From Butyrivibrio sp. Su6 (GTDB lineage Bacteria > Bacillota > Clostridia > Lachnospirales > Lachnospiraceae), in NCBI RefSeq assembly GCF_900108105.1, contig NZ_FNUR01000009.1, positions 1-64,000 on the forward strand: 64,000 nt of DNA, in the 5' to 3' direction. The first letter of the stretch is position 1. Every line of letters starts with the position of its first letter. Position numbers and translations under genes: made by a program. Shown piece by piece: positions 35,365-42,988 of the stretch. The notes under the pieces were generated by a model. The model saw only the letters and a program-made list of their open reading frames with translations, was not told where the DNA came from and did not search any database.

Positions 35365-36162
35365 TCAAATCTTAGAAAGCGTCTGGATGGCATTTTCAGG
35401 AATAACTATAGAATAATGCTCATCTAAGAACTGCTGTGTAGCAGTGCTTCCTATTTCTGTCTTGCCATACTCTGTAAGTAGAGAACAGATGTTGGCGAAT
35501 AATCCATCTTCGATATCACCCTGATGAAGTATCAGATAGAACTTACCGTTTGCTTCATTCTTATAAAGGGTGTTTGTACCATTGAATTTCCTGCTTACTA
35601 TACTTGAGAATCTCATGACTTCATGCAGTGAGTCAAAGGAAAAGATCCTTGAACCTTTTCTGCTTGGCTGCCCTTTTTTGCGAGCGCCTGAGGTTTTCTC
35701 TTTTACCTTTTTGGAATCTGACAGAGGAGATGAACTAAGAGGTCCATCCAGGAAATCGGACATATTGCTGTGCTGAAGTCTTCTGAAAAGACTGGAGACA
35801 TCTTCTTCCTCGTCCTCATATTCGTCCTCGTCATACTCGTCGTAGTCCTCATCCTCTTCGTCATCTTCATGAACTGAAGGAGCAAAGTTGGAAAAACGTG
35901 TGTCAAGTTCTTCCGGATCGTCTACCTTTGTGATGATAAGAACAATGCACTCAGAATTGATAGGGATTGCCTCAATCATTAGAGGAGTATCCTCTGCATC
36001 AAAGCCATATTCTAAATTGGCTTGCTGCATCATGTCCTGAAAAAGCTCTTTTGCTTTATCAGTTCCATACGCAAGCTCTGTGATCTTAAGGTCGCGTTTC
36101 GCAAGGTCATCTCTGGTAAGGGTGCATCGAATCTGGTGATCATTGACTTTTTCAATCTTCAT
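35365..36162 (-). CDS. mecA: Adaptor protein MecA
   Basis: 265 aa. N-terminal substrate-binding segment MKIEKVNDHQIRCTLTRDDL..LKITELAYGTDKA and the C-terminal ClpC-binding fold (FSFDSLHEVMRFSSIV, then ANGKFYLILHQGD and the late LTEYGKTEIG) match MecA. It hands proteins to the ClpC-ClpP protease. The linker at about residues 95-125 is an extreme acidic run of Glu, Asp and Tyr that typical MecA proteins do not have at this length. AGGAGGT precedes ATG and TTGACA-N17-TAGTAT lies upstream. Confidence 0.9.
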   Translation of the reverse strand: MKIEKVNDHQIRCTLTRDDLAKRDLKITELAYGTDKAKELFQDMMQQANLEYGFDAEDTPLMIEAIPINSECIVLIITKVDDPEELDTRFSNFAPSVHEDDEEDEDYDEYDEDEYEDEEEDVSSLFRRLQHSNMSDFLDGPLSSSPLSDSKKVKEKTSGARKKGQPSRKGSRIFSFDSLHEVMRFSSIVSRKFNGTNTLYKNEANGKFYLILHQGDIEDGLFANICSLLTEYGKTEIGSTATQQFLDEHYSIVIPENAIQTLSKI

Positions 36163-36193
36163 GATGCTTACCTCCTGACTTTGGAATACATAG

Positions 36194-36222
36194 ATACTAA
36201 GTGAAATGGTATCCTATGTCAA
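36194..36222 (-). promoter_or_regulatory. mecA promoter
   Basis: On the minus strand TTGACA, a 17-nt spacer and TAGTAT. About 31 nt before the ATG. The TTAAG box copy B lies about 63 nt upstream of the -35. Confidence 0.75.
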
Positions 36223-36284
36223 TACTTATATCGGCTTATTTTACTATTTAATTTAAAGATACACAATAGGTTTTATGCAATTAA

Positions 36285-36331
36285 AATCTTAAGAAAATCT
36301 TAAGAATTTTCGATGGTATTTCTTAAGAATT
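36285..36331 (-). promoter_or_regulatory. 47-nt TTAAG box (copy B)
   Basis: Three CTTAAG elements start at 36288, 36299 and 36322, spaced 11 and 23 nt, mirror of copy A at 25761. CTTAAG-N5-CTTAAG is the direct-repeat layout used by OmpR-family response regulators such as CiaR. Orientation by similarity points to mecA; a TATCAT at 36338-36343, 10 nt beyond the last box, offers an alternative rightward promoter. Confidence 0.6.
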
Positions 36332-36356
36332 TAATGCTATCATGTTTTCTTGTGAG

Positions 36357-36449
36357 ATGCCTCGCCGAGTATATGAACCCGGAAAGGAGGCGGTTAATCC
36401 AGGGTATTATTTATTTTCTACTATTCTTTTTTCTATGATTTATTCATAG
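36357..36449 (+). CDS. Possible 30-residue membrane peptide
   Basis: ATG at 36357 opens a 30-codon frame ending TAG at 36447-36449. The product is basic and polar first (MPRRVYEPGKEAVNPG) and then hydrophobic (YYLFSTILFSMIYS). GC content jumps here (CGCCGAG, GGAGGCGG) against the AT-rich surroundings. A good Shine-Dalgarno sequence is missing before the ATG, so expression is doubtful. A start-site match to TATCAT (36338) exists. The rest of the 674-bp gap 36163-36836 contains mecA's promoter, the TTAAG box, a perfect hairpin (36552) and the GH18 promoter. Confidence 0.3.
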   Translation: MPRRVYEPGKEAVNPGYYLFSTILFSMIYS

Positions 36450-36551
36450 ATGTCTTATGTTTAGTTTCGAAATAAAATCCCCAATTAACGAGTAAATTTT
36501 TACCAACAACATAGAGCATTAACAAATGTAGTATTTCCTAATACTATTATA

Positions 36552-36576
36552 CCATATTTTGTATAAGAAAATATGG
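36552..36576. repeat. Perfect 9-bp inverted repeat in the mecA-GH18 gap
   Basis: CCATATTTT, 7 nt, AAAATATGG, with no T run on either side. Closely preceded by AGTATT-TCCT-AATACT. Possible operator or a hairpin of unknown role. Confidence 0.6.
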
Positions 36577-36780
36577 CTGCAAGACAGGGTTTGGCGTTGG
36601 CATCTTACTATATTAATATATGTCAATTTGAAAGAAATATATCAAAACATAAAGATAAGGAATTATCACATATAAAAATCCTTTTGGCTTTTGAAATCCA
36701 AAAAAACAATCAATTGTATAAAGAGGCTACCCCGCCATGAACATACATATAATGTAATGATTGGATAAGATACTTTCATA

Positions 36781-36809
36781 ATGACGTAAGATTAATTGTT
36801 TGATATAAT
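36781..36809 (+). promoter_or_regulatory. Promoter of the GH18/SH3 gene
   Basis: ATGACG, 17 nt, then TGATATAAT (TG-extended perfect TATAAT), 28 nt before ATG. Confidence 0.65.
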
Positions 36810-36836
36810 ATAGGGCGATTGTAAAGGAGCTAGAAC

Positions 36837-38540
36837 ATGAAGAAAAAGGTGATTCCGGCGATTATTATAATCGCCCTTATTTTTATTATAGGAGGAATCT
36901 ATGCACTTCAGATTGTGTATCAGCATTACTCTTACAGCAACGAGAAAGCAGATCTGAACGAGTATTTTGATATATCAGGTGACAGTGATGTTGCTATTAT
37001 ACTTGGCAACGAGAGAATAGGCGAGAGAGCATTTCTTTTAGATGATACCTATTACATGGATTTTGATTCAGTACAGAAGTATTTAAACGACAGATTCTAC
37101 TACGGACAGGCAGATGGTACACTTGTTTATACAACAGCCACTAAGATAATAACAAGTGATATTGGAACATCCACCTGGTCAGATTCAGACGGTGGCTCTG
37201 GTGATGAAGGCTATATTATATCAAGAATGGAAGGCGATACTTTCCTTGTCGCTCTTGATTATGTAAAAAAATATACCAACTTTTCTTACGAAGCTTTTAC
37301 CGAACCTAATCATATACAGCTGACAACAAGCTGGGAAGATCAGCAGGTAGCTACTATTAAAAAGAACACTCAGCTCAGAAAGCGCGGCGGTGTAAAGAGT
37401 GAGATCCTTGAGGAGCTTTCTGCAGGAGACACAGTTGTTATCCTCGAAGAGCTTGAGGACTGGGTGAAGGTAAAGAGCGCAGATTCTTACATAGGATATG
37501 TTGAGAAAAAGAGACTTGAGAACGAGACAACATTTAGTCCTATTCCTGTAACTGATTACGTTCCTGAAGAATATACTTCACTTACAAGAGATCACAAGAT
37601 AAACCTGGGCTTCCACAATATCGGTGGATATGCCGGTAACGAGACACTTATCCCTTATGTTGAGAACACCAAGAAGATAAACGTCCTTTGCCCTACATGG
37701 TTTGCTCTTAAAGATAACGATGGTAATATTAACAGCATTGCTTCTGCAGCTTATGTTACTTCTGCCCACAATATGGGTATTGAAGTATGGGCCCTTGTGG
37801 ACAACTTCACTGGTGGAGATGGTTTTTCCACTTCAGAAGTTATAACTCATGCAAGCAGCAGAGCAAACTTCATAGAAAACGTAGTTGCAAGGACTCTGGA
37901 AGTTGGAGCTGACGGCGTTAACCTTGATTTTGAGACAGTGGCAGCAGAAGACGGACAGTCTTTTGTGGAACTGGTCAGAGAGCTTTCGATTGCCTGCAGA
38001 AAAGCAGGACTTGTCTTTTCAATAGACAACTATGTACCTATGAATTTTAACGACTACTATGATCTTGAAGAGCAGGGAATCGTTGCAGACTACTGCATAA
38101 TCATGGGATATGATGAGCATTATGCAGGCTCTGCAGAGGCTGGTTCAGTTGCTTCTTTATCATATGTAGAAAACGGAATCATCAATACCTTAAAAGAGGT
38201 TGATGCTTCCAAGGTTATCAATGCAGTTCCTTTCTATACCAGAATATGGCATACATCAGGCGGAGTTCTTTCAAGTGAAGCTGTATCAATGAAGGTTGCA
38301 AAAGAGTATATCAGCAGCCATTCAATCACTATGGAGTGGGACGCAGACGCGGGCCAGAACTACGGTGAGTTTACATCATCTGACGGAACCTTCAATCAGA
38401 TCTGGATGGAGGATGCTACTTCAATAGGTCAAAAGATTGATGCCATGAGAGCAAGCGGTATTGCGGGAATTGCTGAGTGGGCAATTGGTATGGAGACCAG
38501 CGATGTATGGGATGAGATTGCTGAGTTTGTAGAGGAATAA
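36837..38540 (+). CDS. Membrane-anchored GH18-type hydrolase with SH3 domain
   Basis: 567 aa. N-terminal anchor at residues 5-27, a copper-amine-oxidase-like region to about residue 165, an SH3 cell-wall-binding domain at about 175-225 (NTQLRKRGGVKSEILEEL), and a GH18 TIM barrel from about 250. The active-site strand is DGVNLDFE at residues 359-366 with catalytic Glu366; the first Asp-Gly and the Asp before the Glu follow the spore-peptidoglycan hydrolase (YaaH/YdhD-like) pattern. Probably acts on N-acetylglucosamine in peptidoglycan outside the cell. AAAGGAG precedes the ATG. TsaC gene follows 4 nt later. Confidence 0.87.
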   Translation: MKKKVIPAIIIIALIFIIGGIYALQIVYQHYSYSNEKADLNEYFDISGDSDVAIILGNERIGERAFLLDDTYYMDFDSVQKYLNDRFYYGQADGTLVYTTATKIITSDIGTSTWSDSDGGSGDEGYIISRMEGDTFLVALDYVKKYTNFSYEAFTEPNHIQLTTSWEDQQVATIKKNTQLRKRGGVKSEILEELSAGDTVVILEELEDWVKVKSADSYIGYVEKKRLENETTFSPIPVTDYVPEEYTSLTRDHKINLGFHNIGGYAGNETLIPYVENTKKINVLCPTWFALKDNDGNINSIASAAYVTSAHNMGIEVWALVDNFTGGDGFSTSEVITHASSRANFIENVVARTLEVGADGVNLDFETVAAEDGQSFVELVRELSIACRKAGLVFSIDNYVPMNFNDYYDLEEQGIVADYCIIMGYDEHYAGSAEAGSVASLSYVENGIINTLKEVDASKVINAVPFYTRIWHTSGGVLSSEAVSMKVAKEYISSHSITMEWDADAGQNYGEFTSSDGTFNQIWMEDATSIGQKIDAMRASGIAGIAEWAIGMETSDVWDEIAEFVEE

Positions 38541-38544
38541 GAAA

Positions 38545-39603
38545 GTGGAAACAGAAGTTATAGTTATAGAAGAAAGTAATATAGACGAAGAGGCCCAAAA
38601 ACAGCTTAAAAGAGCCGGGGATATCATGAAAAAGGGCGGCCTTGTAGCATTCCCGACTGAGACAGTGTACGGTCTTGGCGGAGATGCCTTAAACCCAGAG
38701 TCTTCCAAAAAGATATACGCGGCAAAGGGAAGACCATCTGATAATCCGCTTATAGTCCATGTTTCAAACATGGATGATGTTGCAAAGATCGTAAAAGAAG
38801 TTCCTGAGGCTGCAAAAAAGCTTGCAGCTGCCTTTTGGCCGGGACCACTTACAATGATAATGAACAAAAATGACAAGGTTCCTTATGAGACTACAGGCGG
38901 CCTTGATACTGTAGCGATCAGAATGCCTAACAACAAGATAGCTCTTGGCCTTATCGATGCTGCAGGCGGATTTATTGCAGCGCCAAGTGCCAACACATCA
39001 GGACGTCCAAGCCCTACAGTTGCAAGATACTGTGAGGAAGACCTTTCCGGAAAGATTGAGATGATAATCGACGGAGGCCAGGTTGGAATAGGCCTTGAGT
39101 CCACTATTGTAGACCTCACAAGTGATGAGCCCATGATCTTAAGACCGGGTTACATAACAGCAGATATGTTAAAAGAGGTCCTTGGCACAATTTCAATTGA
39201 TAGAACCATAATAGACAGCACTTCAACTCAGAAGCCCAAGGCACCCGGAATGAAATACAAGCACTACGCTCCAAAGGGCGACCTTGCAATAGTTCAGGGA
39301 AGCCAGGAGAAAGTAATAGAGTACATAAATGCCAAGGCAAAAGAGGCAAGAGCTGAAGGCAAGAGGGTTGGAATAATAGGGACAGATTCAACCAAGAATC
39401 TCTATGAAGCAGATATAGTAAAGAGCGTTGGAAACAGAGATGATGAAAGTACAATAGCTCATGAGCTTTTCAAGGTATTAAGAGAGTTTGACGATGAGAA
39501 TGTGGACGTGATGTTCTCTGAATCTTTTGACGAAAACGGAATCGGTCAGGCTATAATGAACAGGCTTTTAAAAGCAGCAGGTCACAATGTTATTGTGCTT
39601 TAA
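38545..39603 (+). CDS. tsaC: L-threonylcarbamoyladenylate synthase (Sua5/TsaC type with C-terminal domain)
   Basis: 352 aa, the long Sua5 form. YrdC domain: GGLVAFPTETVYGLGGDA, KGRPSDNPLIVH, FWPGPLTMI, VAIRMPNN and APSANTSGRPSPT; the linker PGMKYKHYAP leads to the C-terminal Sua5 domain (from about residue 245). Makes threonylcarbamoyl-AMP from Thr, bicarbonate and ATP for the t6A37 tRNA modification. Starts at GTG 38545 with AGAGGA upstream. The start is set by the family's N-terminal helix. Confidence 0.95.
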   Translation: METEVIVIEESNIDEEAQKQLKRAGDIMKKGGLVAFPTETVYGLGGDALNPESSKKIYAAKGRPSDNPLIVHVSNMDDVAKIVKEVPEAAKKLAAAFWPGPLTMIMNKNDKVPYETTGGLDTVAIRMPNNKIALGLIDAAGGFIAAPSANTSGRPSPTVARYCEEDLSGKIEMIIDGGQVGIGLESTIVDLTSDEPMILRPGYITADMLKEVLGTISIDRTIIDSTSTQKPKAPGMKYKHYAPKGDLAIVQGSQEKVIEYINAKAKEARAEGKRVGIIGTDSTKNLYEADIVKSVGNRDDESTIAHELFKVLREFDDENVDVMFSESFDENGIGQAIMNRLLKAAGHNVIVL

Positions 39604-39612
39604 GTAGTTCTT

Positions 39613-39639
39613 TTGACATTGAGACGACTGTATTATAAT
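39613..39639 (+). promoter_or_regulatory. Promoter before rpiB
   Basis: TTGACA and a perfect TATAAT separated by 15 nt (17 nt if TTTTGA is taken as the -35). About 20 nt before the rpiB start. Confidence 0.6.
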
Positions 39640-39658
39640 AGTAAGGGATGGTGTAAAA

Positions 39659-40087
39659 ATGATAGCATTAGGTAGTGATCACGGCGGATTTGAACTTAAG
39701 GAGGCTGTAAAAAAGCATCTTGAGGAGAGAGGACTTGAGTATAAGGATTTTGGAACTTATGACCTTAACTCATGTGATTATCCTGACTTTGGAAGAGCAG
39801 CTGCAGAGGCCGTTGCAAGTGGTGAGTGCGACAGAGGAATTGTGATCTGCACAACTGGAATTGGTATTTCAATAGTAGCCAATAAGGTTAAGGGAATCAG
39901 ATGTGCACTCTGCTCAGAGAAGACAACAGCCAGACTTACAAGAGAGCACAATGATGCAAACATGCTTGCTATGGGCGGTGGAATGATCGGAAAAGTTCAG
40001 GCCCTTGAAATTGTTGATACATTTTTAGACACACCTTTTTCAGAGATGGAAAAGCACAGTCGCAGAATATCAAAAATAGAAGACTAA
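39659..40087 (+). CDS. rpiB: Ribose 5-phosphate isomerase B
   Basis: 142 aa. [14 protein letters not shown], the phosphate-binding region, [33 protein letters not shown] with catalytic Cys, and the [16 protein letters not shown] segment are all diagnostic of RpiB/LacAB. It interconverts ribose 5-phosphate and ribulose 5-phosphate. The next genes are upp and dCMP deaminase, so this is a nucleotide metabolism operon. Confidence 0.95.
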   Translation: MIALGSDHGGFELKEAVKKHLEERGLEYKDFGTYDLNSCDYPDFGRAAAEAVASGECDRGIVICTTGIGISIVANKVKGIRCALCSEKTTARLTREHNDANMLAMGGGMIGKVQALEIVDTFLDTPFSEMEKHSRRISKIED

Positions 40088-40109
40088 TAAAACAGACCAG
40101 GAGGAAGAT

Positions 40110-40739
40110 ATGGGAAAAGTAGTTATTATGGATCATCCGCTGATTCAGCACAAGATTGGAATGATCAGGAGAGTTGAAACAGGAACAAAGGACTTCAGAC
40201 AGACTATCAGTGAAATAGCAATGCTTATCTGCTATGAAGCAACCAGAGATCTTAATCTTAAGGATGTTGAAATTCAGACACCTATTTGTAAGACAACAGT
40301 TAAGGAACTTAAGGGAAGAAAGCTTTGCGTAGTGCCTATTTTAAGAGCAGGTCTTGGAATGGTTGACGGTATGCTTGCACTTATTCCTGCAGCAAAGGTT
40401 GGCCACATCGGACTTTACAGAGATCCTGAGACACTTAAGCCAGTTGAGTATTATTGCAAGATGCCTGCTGACATTTCAGAGAGAGAGATCTTCGTAGTAG
40501 ACCCTATGCTCGCTACAGGTGGATCATCTGTTGCAGCAATCCAGATGCTCAAGGACAGAGGTTGCAGCCACATCCACTTCATGTGCATCATTGCAGCTCC
40601 TGAAGGACTTAAAGCAATGCAGGAAGCACATCCTGATGTAGATATCTACGTAGGCTCCCTCGATGAGAAGCTTAACGAGCACGGCTACATCGTACCAGGA
40701 CTCGGCGATGCGGGTGACAGAATATTTGGCACCAAGTAA
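40110..40739 (+). CDS. upp: Uracil phosphoribosyltransferase
   Basis: 209 aa. [14 protein letters not shown] at the N terminus, [15 protein letters not shown], the PRPP loop [15 protein letters not shown] and the terminal [12 protein letters not shown] are characteristic. Salvages uracil to UMP with PRPP. AGGAGG lies upstream. Follows rpiB by 22 nt and is followed by comEB after 16 nt. Confidence 0.97.
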   Translation: MGKVVIMDHPLIQHKIGMIRRVETGTKDFRQTISEIAMLICYEATRDLNLKDVEIQTPICKTTVKELKGRKLCVVPILRAGLGMVDGMLALIPAAKVGHIGLYRDPETLKPVEYYCKMPADISEREIFVVDPMLATGGSSVAAIQMLKDRGCSHIHFMCIIAAPEGLKAMQEAHPDVDIYVGSLDEKLNEHGYIVPGLGDAGDRIFGTK

Positions 40740-40755
40740 GATTCAAGGAGGACGC

Positions 40756-41238
40756 ATGAAAAGAGAGGACTACATATCCTGGGATGAGTATTTCATGGGA
40801 GTTGCAAAGCTTGCAGCCCTCAGATCTAAAGATCCTAACACCCAGGTGGGAAGCTGCATAGTATCAGAGGACAACAACATTCTTTCCATGGGCTACAACG
40901 GGTTCCCTAAAGGCTGCGCCGATGAGGATTTTCCTTGGGAGCGCGACGGCGAGGATGAACTTTCAACTAAATATCCTTTTGTTACACATAGCGAGCTCAA
41001 CGCGATCCTTAATTACAGAGGCGGAAGCCTTGTAGGATCCAAGATATATGTATCTCTTTTTCCATGCAACGAGTGTGCCAAGGCTATTATCCAAGCCGGC
41101 ATAAAGACAGTCGTTTATGACAGTGATAAGTACAGCTCTTCTGCATCAACCAGAGCTTCCAAGAAGATGTTTGATGCAGCAGGAGTAAGGTACTATCAGT
41201 ATCAGCCCAGTGGTAGAAGTATAAAAATTACAATTTGA
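40756..41238 (+). CDS. comEB: dCMP deaminase family protein (ComEB-like)
   Basis: 160 aa from ATG 40756 (the frame is open upstream inside upp, but AAGGAGG sits 8 nt before this ATG). YISWDEYFMGVAKLAALRSKDPNTQVGS, zinc ligands in THSELNAI (HxE) and PCNEC. Deaminates dCMP to dUMP as the start of dTMP synthesis. Clustered with upp, consistent with pyrimidine metabolism. Confidence 0.93.
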   Translation: MKREDYISWDEYFMGVAKLAALRSKDPNTQVGSCIVSEDNNILSMGYNGFPKGCADEDFPWERDGEDELSTKYPFVTHSELNAILNYRGGSLVGSKIYVSLFPCNECAKAIIQAGIKTVVYDSDKYSSSASTRASKKMFDAAGVRYYQYQPSGRSIKITI

Positions 41239-41253
41239 CCATACAAAGACGGC

Positions 41254-42450
41254 ATGAAAAAAAGAGGGGACAGGGGTATAACAATTAAATATAGAAAAAG
41301 AGCTTTATTTTTGGCTTTGGCAGCAGCTTCCTGTTTCATGACGCTGACTCTTTTTCCTGTCAAAAGCTACGCTACGCAGACCACGAGGCAGCAGCTTGAG
41401 GAAGCAAAAGAAAAAAAAGAGCAGTCCCAGAACGAACTTGACAATACCAAGGATGACATCGCTGAGATGAATGAGGAAAAGTCTTCTCTTCAGGGACAGC
41501 TTAATTCCTTAAACAGCCAGCTAAGTGAAGTAAGTAACAATCTGGCTGAAATTGAAGAGCAGATTGATGATAAAGAGACTGAGATAGAGAATACTCTGGC
41601 AGAGCTTGAAGTTGCCAGAAATACTGAAGCAGATCAGTATGCATCCATGAAAAAGAGAGTTCAGTTTATCTATGAGAAACAGAACTTTATGCTTTGGGAC
41701 ATGGTCCTCAGTGCGGGAAGTTTTGCGGACTTCCTCAATCAGAATCATTTTATCGAAGAGCTGTCTGCTTATGATAAGAGAAAGTTCGAGGAATACATCG
41801 AGACCAGAAAGCTCATTGAGGAAAAAGAAGCAACTCTCGAGAGCGAAATGGAGCAGCTTGAGGAATATCAGGTAAAAGAAAAAGCTGAACAGAGCAGAGT
41901 TTCCGGCCTTGTAAGCCAGACCTCCGGATCTATCAAGCAGTATTCTAATGATATTTCAGATGCTGAGGCAAAAGCAGAAGAGCTGGAAGCGCAGATCAAA
42001 GCTCAGGAAGCTGACATAAAGGCACTTGAAGCAAAGCTTGCAGAGGAGATGCGTCTCTCAAGACTGGCAGCTGCTTCAAAGTGGAGAGATATTTCAGAAG
42101 TAACTTTTGCTGAGGGCGACAGATATCTTTTGGCCAACCTTATATATTGCGAGGCAGGATCTGAACCCTATGAAGGAAAGGTTGCGGTAGGCGCAGTAGT
42201 AATAAACAGAGTGCTTAGCTCTGTGTATCCTGATACTGTAGTAGGAGTTATCTATCAGAACAAACAGTTTTCACCTGTTGCAAGCGGAAGGCTGGCCTTG
42301 GCACTTGCAGAGGGAAGAGCTTCAGCATCCTGCTATCAGGCAGCAGATGAAGCCATGACAGGATACTCCAACGTCGGGAACTGCGTTTATTTTAGAACTC
42401 CGGTACCTGGACTTTCAGGCATTAACATCGGAGGACATGTTTTTTACTGA
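41254..42450 (+). CDS. Secreted SleB-type cell wall hydrolase with N-terminal coiled coil
   Basis: 398 aa. Signal peptide with core LFLALAAASCFMTLTLF, ending near YAT, then a long Glu/Gln/Lys-rich coiled coil (residues about 42-270, PcsB/CwlO-like) and a cell wall hydrolase domain of the SleB family (PF07486): YLLANLIYCEAGSEPYEGKVAVGAVVINRV, GVIYQNKQFSPV and NCVYFRTPVPG. SleB domains are lytic transglycosylases in spores, but here they are used in vegetative cells, as in other non-sporulating Lachnospiraceae. The start has no strong RBS. Stop overlaps the convergent DUF402 gene by 7 nt. Confidence 0.88.
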   Translation: MKKRGDRGITIKYRKRALFLALAAASCFMTLTLFPVKSYATQTTRQQLEEAKEKKEQSQNELDNTKDDIAEMNEEKSSLQGQLNSLNSQLSEVSNNLAEIEEQIDDKETEIENTLAELEVARNTEADQYASMKKRVQFIYEKQNFMLWDMVLSAGSFADFLNQNHFIEELSAYDKRKFEEYIETRKLIEEKEATLESEMEQLEEYQVKEKAEQSRVSGLVSQTSGSIKQYSNDISDAEAKAEELEAQIKAQEADIKALEAKLAEEMRLSRLAAASKWRDISEVTFAEGDRYLLANLIYCEAGSEPYEGKVAVGAVVINRVLSSVYPDTVVGVIYQNKQFSPVASGRLALALAEGRASASCYQAADEAMTGYSNVGNCVYFRTPVPGLSGINIGGHVFY

Positions 42451-42935
42451 TTATTTTTGGCAATTACGTTTTCAATTGGACCTATCAGGGACTCAATGCC
42501 ATTATCGTAGATTTCATTTAAGAGTCTGTTCAATGTGAGCAGGCTCTTTTTAAGAAGATTCTCATCAATGAGTCTTTTCTCAAAAGCTTCAGAGAGTTCG
42601 TCCAGATCTACGACCTTAATGAGTCCGTTTGGATATATTTTTACATCGGCTAAAAGATCTATGACTAAGAGCTTATTATTTTCTTTATCATAGTCATAGG
42701 TAATAATGTCGCAGTACCAGCAGAGCAGGGATCCGTCTTCTTTCAGGAACTTGCTTAACTTGTAACCGCGATCTAAATAATAACAGGAATAACCATGAGA
42801 TAAGTCGCACCTTTGGTGAATGGTGCTCCACTTTGTAACAATGAAAGAATCAGTTTGATCGAGGATGATGTCTTCTTTGAGTTCAAGGCATTCATCCGGG
42901 ATAAAGCGTTTACGATAAAGAATGGGTTTTTCCAT
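42444..42935 (-). CDS. DUF402 domain protein
   Basis: 163 aa from ATG 42935 (AAAGGAGGG lies 7 nt upstream; a longer frame begins at 42986). The centre matches DUF402: YYLDRGYKL, WYCDIITYDYDKENNKLLVIDLLADVKIYPNG and VVDLDELSEAF. Members are proposed nucleoside phosphatases or RNA-binding proteins; the two Asp in the conserved block could hold a metal. Alone on its strand, convergent with the SleB-type gene and divergent from the 853-aa gene. Confidence 0.8.
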   Translation of the reverse strand: MEKPILYRKRFIPDECLELKEDIILDQTDSFIVTKWSTIHQRCDLSHGYSCYYLDRGYKLSKFLKEDGSLLCWYCDIITYDYDKENNKLLVIDLLADVKIYPNGLIKVVDLDELSEAFEKRLIDENLLKKSLLTLNRLLNEIYDNGIESLIGPIENVIAKNNQ

Positions 42936-42988
42936 AAGGGGCCCTCCTTTTGGAAAAATCTTACTATTATTAAAAATGAAAGTCAATT

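Noticed and set aside
36357..36449. Calling the 30-codon frame a firm gene
   Set aside because: Missing Shine-Dalgarno sequence and no known family; kept only as low-confidence candidate.
41254..42450. SleB domain as a sign of spore formation
   Set aside because: The domain is common in vegetative wall hydrolases; only spoVG, which non-spore-formers also carry, was found besides it.
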